From assembly GCA_003208695.1 (NCBI GenBank), contig QCVY01000018.1:1-14615 (forward strand): 14,615 bases of DNA, written 5' to 3'. The notes under the pieces were generated by a model, which saw only the letters and a list, made by a program, of their open reading frames with translations, was not told the origin of the DNA and did no database searches. Positions within the stretch are counted from its first letter, which is position 1, and every line of letters begins with the position of its first letter. This DNA comes from Prochlorococcus sp. AG-686-P16. Its GTDB lineage: Bacteria > Cyanobacteriota > Cyanobacteriia > PCC-6307 > Cyanobiaceae. Below are positions 8,044-13,480 of the stretch, one piece after another. A program made the position numbers and the translations under genes.

Positions 8044-8271
8044 ATGACAGCAGCAAAGCTAAATATAGACGAACTAGAAGCAGGTTACCCTTTATTTTGT
8101 AAGGCACTAAGATTATTAATTTTAAAAGGAAATTCACTTAAAGACATTGAAAAGACCGTTTGTTGGGGGCATCTTGAAACATTAAATAGATGCCTTCCTG
8201 GAAGATATAAAGCCCCAACTTATTTAATGGCTCTAATTAAAAGAGATATAGATAAACCTAATCATTATTAG
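8044..8271 (+). CDS. DUF3136-like small conserved picocyanobacterial protein
   Basis: A 75-residue protein with no recognised enzymatic motif. The sequence (ELEAGYPLFCKALRLL at 10-25, then TVCWGHLETLNRCLPGRYK at 38-56 and YLMALIKRD at 60-68) matches my memory of DUF3136, a family found mainly in marine Synechococcus and Prochlorococcus. It looks like a compact helical protein with three cysteines (19, 40, 50), no signal peptide and no membrane segment. The SLKDIEKTVCWGHLETLNRCL region has the rhythm of a helix-turn-helix, so a DNA-binding role is possible but unproven. It begins 86 bases after ridA and ends five bases from the stop of the convergent acRAF-like gene at the end of the carboxysome operon. 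Function unknown. Confidence 0.8.
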   Translation: MTAAKLNIDELEAGYPLFCKALRLLILKGNSLKDIEKTVCWGHLETLNRCLPGRYKAPTYLMALIKRDIDKPNHY

Positions 8272-8276
8272 GCACA

Positions 8277-8516
8277 TTATTTTTCTAAAAAGTAATTATC
8301 TAATCTTAAAGAAAACTCTTTTTCATTACTTGGTATTTTCTCAGAATCTAAAAAGATGGATACACTAACAAAATTCTTACCAAAACTAATATTGGGATAA
8401 ATATTTTTTTCTTTACATAATTCATCTATTTTTTTTAAAAATATACTAATTTTTTGATACTCTTCAAACTCAAATCTTTTTTCAATTCTTGAAGGCGACT
8501 CCCTTTGTTTCCACAT
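8277..8516 (-). CDS. PCD-like alpha-carboxysome RuBisCO assembly factor (acRAF)
   Basis: A 79-residue member of the pterin-4a-carbinolamine dehydratase (DCoH) fold. The family pattern is visible as SPSRIEKRFEFEEYQKISIFL (7-27), then PNISFGKNFVSVSIFL (41-56). The His-His-Pro of true PCD active sites is replaced (KNIYPN at 37-42), so dehydratase activity is not expected. Proteins of this type encoded in alpha-carboxysome operons are known as acRAF, a chaperone-like factor aiding form IA RuBisCO assembly. Here it is the last gene on the minus strand after csoS4B, consistent with that role. A 101-base spacer separates it from csoS4B, unlike the 3-7-base gaps upstream, so it may have its own promoter. 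Identity rests on fold pattern plus context. Confidence 0.82.
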   Translation of the reverse strand: MWKQRESPSRIEKRFEFEEYQKISIFLKKIDELCKEKNIYPNISFGKNFVSVSIFLDSEKIPSNEKEFSLRLDNYFLEK

Positions 8517-8617
8517 TAAGACATAATTTATAACCGCAATTAATACTATACATTTATTTGATATTTTTACTAATTATTTTGACAAATTAATCAGCGCAAG
8601 CAAAAACTATAAAAAGT
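8517..8617 (-). promoter_or_regulatory. AT-rich spacer before the acRAF-like gene, possible internal promoter
   Basis: This 101-base gap breaks the otherwise tight csoS2-csoSCA-csoS4A-csoS4B packing. Reading on the minus strand, a TATAGT hexamer lies about 30 bases before the acRAF ATG, but no good -35 element sits 16-18 bases upstream of it. A GC-richer island GCTTGCGC (GCGCAAGC on the plus strand, 8594-8601) stands out from the AT-rich background and may be part of a structure or protein site. I see no strong terminator hairpin for csoS4B. The promoter is suggested by spacing alone. Confidence 0.25.
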
Positions 8618-8866
8618 CTAATTGGATTCCCAGTAATCAATAATTCCACCAATGGTTAAATCAGTTTGAACTTCTGGATTAGGGCAAGCAAACCTTGCTG
8701 CTGATCCACTCGCAGTAAAAACCCAATTACCCTCTCTAGCTCCAACAGGATCAACTGCAACAACTTTTTTACCTTTATTATTTTCTAAAATCCTTAAATT
8801 CATGTGTCCAAGGCCAGCTACTCTTTGAGTGCAAACCATTCTTCCACATACCTTCATTATTTCCAA
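8618..8866 (-). CDS. csoS4B: Carboxysome shell vertex protein CsoS4B (bacterial microcompartment pentamer)
   Basis: An 82-residue BMC-P (EutN/CcmL, Pfam PF03319) protein whose pentamers cap the vertices of the icosahedral alpha-carboxysome shell. Family features are CTQRVAGLGHMNLRIL (12-27), VAVDPVGAREGNWVFTASGS (36-55), AARF and the C-terminal TDLTIGGIIDYW (68-79). Start choice: the frame begins at TTG 8866-8864 (MEIMKV), with an in-frame ATG at 8857-8855 (MKVCGR). The TTG start gives an N-terminus like that recalled for proteobacterial CsoS4B and has GAGG about 10 bases upstream, inside the end of csoS4A. The ATG start would give 79 residues. It is the tandem paralogue of csoS4A, five bases upstream. 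Confidence 0.95.
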   Translation of the reverse strand: MEIMKVCGRMVCTQRVAGLGHMNLRILENNKGKKVVAVDPVGAREGNWVFTASGSAARFACPNPEVQTDLTIGGIIDYWESN

Positions 8867-8871
8867 AATTT

Positions 8872-9138
8872 TTATACCTCAATTTGTTTTGGACTATCGG
8901 GATCCCAATGATCAATAATTCCAACAATCGTTAAATCACTTGGATATGATTTACTACCTGCAGCTTCTCTAGCAGCAGAACTACCAACACAAATAACCCA
9001 ATCGCCGGGCTTGCATCCAACAGCATCAACGGCAACCTTATTAGAAGAGCCATCTAAAACTACTTGAAGATGCTTATGCTCGAATCCAGGTATTCTATTA
9101 GTGGAAACGAGTGGTTTTAATACCTTACAAATAAGCAT
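8872..9138 (-). CDS. csoS4A: Carboxysome shell vertex protein CsoS4A (bacterial microcompartment pentamer)
   Basis: An 88-residue BMC-P (EutN/CcmL family) protein forming pentamers at carboxysome vertices; loss of the two pentamer genes is known in other species to make shells leaky. Motifs are STNRIPGFEHKHLQVVL (12-28), VAVDAVGCKPGDWVICVGSS (35-54), AAREA and PSDLTIVGIIDHW (66-78). A short charged tail (DPDSPKQIEV) distinguishes it from CsoS4B. The ATG at 9138-9136 lies three bases after the csoSCA stop, and csoS4B follows after five bases, so the pair is surely co-transcribed with the carboxysome genes. The adjacent paralogue shares the same fold and C-terminal motif. Confidence 0.96.
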   Translation of the reverse strand: MLICKVLKPLVSTNRIPGFEHKHLQVVLDGSSNKVAVDAVGCKPGDWVICVGSSAAREAAGSKSYPSDLTIVGIIDHWDPDSPKQIEV

Positions 9139-9141
9139 GAT

Positions 9142-10671
9142 TTAATGGGCCTCCATTGTTTTTTGATCTAAAGACATTCCAATAATTTGGGCGGAATGAA
9201 TGTTGTCCCTATCTCTAATAGTAAGACAAGTGTGCAACAACCCTTTATCAACTAAACTTTTATATCTAATTGATATCGCATTATTGACTCTATTACAATC
9301 TTTTATAGCTCTATCTTTCGCTCCAGGAACTTTACCAGAATAGTCAAATCTTATTACTACGGGAATAGGTAGATCTTGAGAAACATTTAATCCTGTAAAA
9401 ATCTTTACACCTACATCCAAATCAGGAGCACCTTCTTCAACTGTATCAAGATGAGCAAAATACGTTAAATTCCTAAGATGAACCTCTTTGAAACCAATCC
9501 CAACTCCAATAAACCTTTCAGCATGACCAACATCTTCATAGGAACCTTTATGAAATTTCTTAACGTAATCAATCTGAGAAATATTATTGACTATTAATTT
9601 GAAGACAAACTTATCCAACCCCTTAAGTTGGTCCTTACTAACACTTCCTGAAATAATGTGACAAATTTCTTTTTCGACTTCTTCTTTTGAAAAATTTAAC
9701 GTGGAATTGTAGATGTTTAAACTAGAAATAGTATTTTCTAAATCTATCTTGCCGTCACTTGAAGATAAATGAATCTTTAACGAATCAGTATCAGTATCTA
9801 GACCAATTAACATAAGATCTACTGAAGCCCCGCAACAGAAGCTTTTTTCTACAGCCTCCCTAAAAGCTAGTAATTTATCAAGACCCTTTCTAGCTGCTAA
9901 TTTATCATCACTCCCATGAGCAGCACATCCCTGATGCAAAGGATCAACAGAACTAAAATGATATGTGACTATTTTTAAATACCTTGTATCTTTATGGGCT
10001 TCATTTGGCTTGTTTTCTCTATATCTTTTATGTTCAGTTTTCACCCATCTATTAACAGTATTTTCAATATCAAAGAGAGCTCCTGCATGAGATCTTCTTC
10101 TAACTGCACTAAATGGAATTCTCATTACATAAGCTATGGAATGAGCTAATCTCCCATCAGAGCAAGGTGTTATGTCTAACAAGTGAATTCCACAATCTAG
10201 TAATGTTGTCTCAAAATCACTTGCATTACTACTTCCAGAAGAACCCTCTAAAGGATCATTTTCGAAAAAATTATCGCTTAATTTCTCGTGCTGCTTAAAA
10301 GCGCACCACGCATATAAGGCCCTCATATCTAATGGTTTAACCCAAGATTTATCTAAAATATGTATTGGCAAATCTATTCCTAAATTTTGCCTAGATATAG
10401 ATTGAGATCTATTTATAAAATCCTCATGATGTTGTATGCGAGCAATTTCTTTCAAAGTGGGGATAATTTTATCAAAACTACTTTTTATTTGACTTTCATA
10501 TTCATAAAGTTTTTCATTCTGAGAATTATTAGTTAATTTATGAGTCTTAGCAGTATTTCTTAAATTATCTATCGCATTATTCTGTGAGTGAATATTTTCT
10601 GTGAAGGTTTTCATTGGAGCGGTTGGCCCCAATGTGAAGTTCTTGGCTTTAGCCAGTCCTCTCAAAGGCAT
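9142..10671 (-). CDS. csoSCA: Carboxysomal carbonic anhydrase CsoSCA (CsoS3)
   Basis: A 509-residue carbonic anhydrase, formerly called epsilon-class and now seen as a divergent beta-CA. Inside the carboxysome it converts bicarbonate to CO2 for RuBisCO. The N-terminal helical region is at about 30-150. The catalytic domain follows, with zinc ligands Cys170 in TPCSDGR (which also gives the Asp172/Arg174 dyad), His238 in VTYHFSS and Cys249 in LHQGCAAHGSD. Their 68- and 11-residue spacing fits the family. The C-terminal domain (about 395-509) is the non-zinc half-domain known from this family. The N-terminus MPLRGLAKAKNF is a possible RuBisCO-binding peptide by analogy. The ATG at 10671-10669 has AGAGGA about 10 bases upstream at the csoS2 end; the gap to csoS2 is seven bases. 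Confidence 0.97.
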   Translation of the reverse strand: MPLRGLAKAKNFTLGPTAPMKTFTENIHSQNNAIDNLRNTAKTHKLTNNSQNEKLYEYESQIKSSFDKIIPTLKEIARIQHHEDFINRSQSISRQNLGIDLPIHILDKSWVKPLDMRALYAWCAFKQHEKLSDNFFENDPLEGSSGSSNASDFETTLLDCGIHLLDITPCSDGRLAHSIAYVMRIPFSAVRRRSHAGALFDIENTVNRWVKTEHKRYRENKPNEAHKDTRYLKIVTYHFSSVDPLHQGCAAHGSDDKLAARKGLDKLLAFREAVEKSFCCGASVDLMLIGLDTDTDSLKIHLSSSDGKIDLENTISSLNIYNSTLNFSKEEVEKEICHIISGSVSKDQLKGLDKFVFKLIVNNISQIDYVKKFHKGSYEDVGHAERFIGVGIGFKEVHLRNLTYFAHLDTVEEGAPDLDVGVKIFTGLNVSQDLPIPVVIRFDYSGKVPGAKDRAIKDCNRVNNAISIRYKSLVDKGLLHTCLTIRDRDNIHSAQIIGMSLDQKTMEAH

Positions 10672-10678
10672 TATTCAA

Positions 10679-12961
10679 TTATCCTCTTGCACCACCTGAA
10701 AAGGTAACGAGTTGTCCATCACGAGTGTTGCCACTAGATCCAGTTATAAGAAAATCAGGTTTTTCTGTCTCATTATTTCTCTTAATATCAACTGGTGGCA
10801 TAGCTCCCATAAATCCCGCTCTTGAAGGATTCCTCTTCCTAGCAGAAACTCCTTCTGTTCCCGTTACTTTATCTCCTCTATCCCAGTCATCACCAGTTAT
10901 ATTACCTGCAGACTGACCCTCGCCTGTTATTCTGGAAGGTTCTTTTTTATCTGTAGGAATATCAATATTTTGACTTTCTTCAAGTTTCATTTTTTGTTTA
11001 TAAGTCATATTTTTATTAGGTTCAAATCTAAATTGCTCAGTCCCTGTAACTTTATCTTCTGCCATATCAAAAGGTCCTGTAATCTTAGAACTATCTTCAT
11101 ACTTATTACCCGTTACTCCTTCTGTATTTTTAGCTGAATACTTCTCTCTTGATGGCGAGTTAACAGAAAATCCTTCCCAAGAGTTTGAGGCTGATTTCTC
11201 TTGGTTTGCATAAGAAGCATCATTTGGTGGTGTTTCACAATTTGATAAAAACTGATCTCCTCCAATATAGGGAGTTCCAGTTAAATTTTTACAAGCACCT
11301 TTTTTAGCTCCCGTCATGACACCACCTATTCCAGGCTGTTGTCCAGTAAGTCTTGCATTTGAATTGTTACCAGAATTTATCGTAGCTCTAGATTTCACAT
11401 CTTCAACAATTTGCGAGTTGCAGTTTTCATTTATTTGATCTAGACCTGCATAAGGGGTTCCAGTAAGAACCTTGCAAGCACCAGGCTCATCACCGGTAAC
11501 TAATTTTGATCTACCTGTCATTGTTCCACTTATCAAATTAGATTTTGAAGAAAGACTTACCCCAACTTTTTTAGCTTCGGCGTTTGGTTTAGATCCACAA
11601 AATTTTTCATATTGCTGAGAACCTATATATTCATCTCCAGTAACATTTTTACAACTTCCATGTTCATTCCCAGTAACAAATTCAGATCTCCCTACTCCAG
11701 TTCCTGTAACTGAATTTCCATTTAAGGTGTCGTATTTCCCAACTTTTTCAAAAGATTTACCTTTAGGCATTGGTTCTGAACCAAGATATTGATCACCAGT
11801 TAATTGATGCCCTGAACCAGATTCATCTCCAGTAACTAAAGATGATCTTCCAGGCAAGGATCCAGATACTTTTAATCCATCTGAGGTAATACTTTGTTTA
11901 ACTTTAGATGGATTTTTATATACTTCTCCACAAAATTTTTGAGATTGATTAGCAGATATATATTCTGTTCCGGTTAATTTTTTACAAGTTCCAGGCTCAT
12001 CCCCAGTCACCTTATCGGATCTACCTACTTCGTTTCCAGTAACGATATTTCCAGAGGAAGTTGAAGTAACAGAAGATCTTAATGGCTGTTTATATTTTGG
12101 TTTTGTTTGGCAAAATTCATTTATTACCTCTGCTCCCATATATTGAGTACCTGTAACTGTTCTACAGGTGCTTGCCTCATTACCTGTTGTTTTGAGAGAT
12201 CTATTGGCTTGTGTTCCTGTTACAGTTTGTCCTGAATCAGTTTCACTTACACCAACTTTCAAGTTCAAATCAGAGATATTTAGCTTAGATCCATTTTTAT
12301 TAGGCCCACAAGGTCTGCATTTTCCATTACCATTTTTAGTTGTTGCTCCAGTTTTACTTCTTAGTTCTCTTACTCTTTGTGAAATTTCTCTACTTGATAA
12401 ATCTGGATCTCCCCTTCTGGCTAAAGACGCAGCACTAGTATTTTGTTTAGATGCTGATTTTCCATGTTTTGATTGTGCTTCTCTTCTGGCCAATACAATA
12501 TCTCTACTAGTATTTGTAATAGGCTTTCTTTTTTGAGAAACTCTTCTTTTAATATTCTTATTAATAACATTAATATTCTGATTCTCTGAATTGTCTGTTT
12601 CTTTTATGGGGGTAGTTGAAATTACTTGGGGTGCTTTTTTAACTTCATTACGAGTTCTATCAGAAGAATTTAAGGCTGATTTACCATGAGTAGACATTGC
12701 TTTTCTTCTTTCTATACCAAGGTCTTTGCTTGATAATTTTGATGAAGTAGATTTTCTAATAACTTTACTCGCTGGAATATGGTTTTTACTTGATGCTGAC
12801 AAAACTTTTTTATTAGAAGACGTCGATCCAGCTGTAGGTATATCTTGAGATGATCTAACTCTATCTTTAGTTGAAGAAGAATTTGAAGCGGCTTTTTTTC
12901 CACCATCACTCATAGCCTTTCTTCTTTCAAGCGCAATCTCTCTACTGGTTTTTGTTGACAT
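10679..12961 (-). CDS. csoS2: Carboxysome scaffold/assembly protein CsoS2
   Basis: A 760-residue, mostly disordered scaffold that links RuBisCO to the alpha-carboxysome shell. The N-terminal region has four basic RuBisCO-binding repeats at about 6-24, 77-96, 152-170 and 190-206 (for example SREIALERRKAMS and SRDIVLARREAQSKHGKSA), plus a CRPC motif (215-218). The middle region has six repeats (about 235-576) rich in VTG/LTGT motifs. The C-terminal region (about 593-760) has further VTG motifs and ends in a Gly-rich tail, and anchors to the shell in studied homologues. An in-frame TTG exists at 12970, but ATG 12961 (MSTKTSREIAL) is preferred because the N-repeat begins at once. A single uninterrupted frame is present. 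Seven bases separate it from csoSCA; an 89-base spacer precedes it. Confidence 0.97.
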   Translation of the reverse strand: MSTKTSREIALERRKAMSDGGKKAASNSSSTKDRVRSSQDIPTAGSTSSNKKVLSASSKNHIPASKVIRKSTSSKLSSKDLGIERRKAMSTHGKSALNSSDRTRNEVKKAPQVISTTPIKETDNSENQNINVINKNIKRRVSQKRKPITNTSRDIVLARREAQSKHGKSASKQNTSAASLARRGDPDLSSREISQRVRELRSKTGATTKNGNGKCRPCGPNKNGSKLNISDLNLKVGVSETDSGQTVTGTQANRSLKTTGNEASTCRTVTGTQYMGAEVINEFCQTKPKYKQPLRSSVTSTSSGNIVTGNEVGRSDKVTGDEPGTCKKLTGTEYISANQSQKFCGEVYKNPSKVKQSITSDGLKVSGSLPGRSSLVTGDESGSGHQLTGDQYLGSEPMPKGKSFEKVGKYDTLNGNSVTGTGVGRSEFVTGNEHGSCKNVTGDEYIGSQQYEKFCGSKPNAEAKKVGVSLSSKSNLISGTMTGRSKLVTGDEPGACKVLTGTPYAGLDQINENCNSQIVEDVKSRATINSGNNSNARLTGQQPGIGGVMTGAKKGACKNLTGTPYIGGDQFLSNCETPPNDASYANQEKSASNSWEGFSVNSPSREKYSAKNTEGVTGNKYEDSSKITGPFDMAEDKVTGTEQFRFEPNKNMTYKQKMKLEESQNIDIPTDKKEPSRITGEGQSAGNITGDDWDRGDKVTGTEGVSARKRNPSRAGFMGAMPPVDIKRNNETEKPDFLITGSSGNTRDGQLVTFSGGARG
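11234..12259 (-). repeat. CsoS2 middle-region repeats (six)
   Basis: Six tandem repeats of about 50-60 residues, each with three VTG/LTG-type motifs (for example VTGNExGRSxxVTGDExGxCKxLTGTxYxGxxQ). Five copies carry two cysteines exactly 18 residues apart (266/284, 326/344, 437/455, 496/514, 557/575, counted from the ATG start). The third repeat has neither cysteine. In homologues this region contacts the shell and its repeat number affects carboxysome size. Confidence 0.85.
12347..12949 (-). repeat. CsoS2 N-terminal RuBisCO-binding repeats (four)
   Basis: Four degenerate copies of a basic helical peptide of about 18 residues with pattern SR-(D/E)-I-x-L-x-R-R-x-A-x-S-x-x-G-K. Copies 1 and 2 share ERRKAMS, copy 3 has ARREAQS, and copy 4 is more divergent (SREISQRVRELRSKTG). 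They are separated by Ser/Lys/Asn-rich linkers of about 20-55 residues. In studied homologues these peptides bind a site on the assembled RuBisCO holoenzyme, giving multivalent condensation. Confidence 0.85.
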
Positions 12962-12991
12962 AATCTTCAAATGTGTAACTCTTTAAAAAAA

Positions 12992-13028
12992 CTTTCTCCA
13001 ATAGAAAAATAAATTCAAAAGGAGAAAG
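12992..13028 (-). repeat. Inverted repeat in the rbcS-csoS2 spacer
   Basis: Perfect 8-base arms CTTTCTCC (12992-12999) and GGAGAAAG (13021-13028) with a 21-base AT-rich loop, seen directly in the sequence. In the transcript it lies between the rbcS stop (13053-13051) and the csoS2 ATG (12961), about 30 bases before that ATG. No U-tract follows immediately, although a U7 run comes right after the 3' arm when read on the minus strand (AAAAAA plus A at 12985-12991), so weak attenuation is possible. The arms match those of the hairpin upstream of rbcS. Confidence 0.6.
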
Positions 13029-13050
13029 ATATTGACTACTAAATTAAGAT

Positions 13051-13392
13051 TTAGCGTCCTTGGAAAACGGCAAAAGCTGTCCCTTGGCTTTGTGTGTAAG
13101 CGTCGTAACCGATTATTCTTACGTGATGATCAGGATATGCCCTGTGGCATGCCTCTAACTCACTTACAACCAAGTTCAAATCTTTTTCCCCAAAGAAGGG
13201 GAGTTTCCAATAAGACCAATAAGTTTGCATACTTCCACTAGGGTGGACATGCTCTATAACAGGACTCCATCCTTGAGCAATAATGTATGCAATTTGGTCA
13301 TATATTTCTTCCTGGGTCATCGGTGGTAAAAAACCGAATGTTTCCAGGGTAGCAACTGTTTGATAGTCACCAACTGTGCTCTGGAAAGGCAT
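13051..13392 (-). CDS. rbcS: RuBisCO small subunit, form IA
   Basis: A 113-residue small subunit that caps the large-subunit octamer in the L8S8 holoenzyme in the carboxysome. Recognisable stretches are ETFGFLPPMTQEEIYDQIAY (17-36), the Trp-containing GWSPVIEH (41-48), YWSYWKLPFFGE (58-69) and AYPDHHVRIIGYDAYTQSQG (85-104), with the family's C-terminal FAVFQGR. The length matches form IA (cbbS-type) small subunits. The start is ATG at 13392-13390. No Shine-Dalgarno is visible; the spacers on both sides instead hold inverted repeats. It is co-oriented with rbcL (88-base gap) and csoS2 (89-base gap to its ATG), as in other alpha-carboxysome operons. Confidence 0.98.
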   Translation of the reverse strand: MPFQSTVGDYQTVATLETFGFLPPMTQEEIYDQIAYIIAQGWSPVIEHVHPSGSMQTYWSYWKLPFFGEKDLNLVVSELEACHRAYPDHHVRIIGYDAYTQSQGTAFAVFQGR

Positions 13393-13417
13393 AATTAAAT
13401 AATTTGTGAATGAAATT

Positions 13418-13431
13418 CTCGTAAATACGAG
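13418..13431 (-). repeat. Short hairpin in the rbcL-rbcS spacer, proximal to rbcS
   Basis: The palindrome CTCGTA-AA-TACGAG can form a 5-base stem with a 4-base loop. It is 25 bases upstream of the rbcS ATG, in the 88-base rbcL-rbcS spacer, with another, stronger hairpin at 13443-13464. Its GC content is higher than that of the surrounding spacer, which suggests it is retained rather than accidental, but it is short. It could affect mRNA decay or translation of rbcS. Confidence 0.45.
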
Positions 13432-13442
13432 TTTTATAAATT

Positions 13443-13464
13443 GAGGAGAAAGATTTTTCTCCTC
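13443..13464 (-). repeat. Strong hairpin in the rbcL-rbcS spacer
   Basis: Perfect 9-base arms GAGGAGAAA (13443-13451) and TTTCTCCTC (13456-13464) with a 4-base loop, located 16 bases after the rbcL stop. In the transcript, the sequence after the stem is AATTTATAAAAC rather than a U-run, so a full intrinsic terminator is unlikely; a 3'-end stabilising, processing or partial attenuation element fits better. Intercistronic hairpins of this kind often set unequal subunit mRNA levels. Its arms contain CTTTCTCC and GGAGAAA, also found in the rbcS-csoS2 spacer. Confidence 0.65.
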
Positions 13465-13480
13465 TTATTTGAATTTTGAA

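Noticed and set aside
11300..11305. A6 run in csoS2 (codons AAA AAA in repeat 6) that might allow a -1 frameshift; the -1 frame stops after three codons, giving a CsoS2A-like short form as in Halothiobacillus.
   Set aside because: The context is T AAA AAA, which does not fit the X XXY YYZ slippery pattern, and I saw no strong downstream stem-loop. A6 runs are common in this AT-rich genome.
12168..12536. 122-codon open frame on the plus strand, antisense to csoS2.
   Set aside because: It lies entirely within csoS2, whose frame has clear N- and M-repeats; the product is a hydrophobic low-complexity string typical of an antisense shadow.
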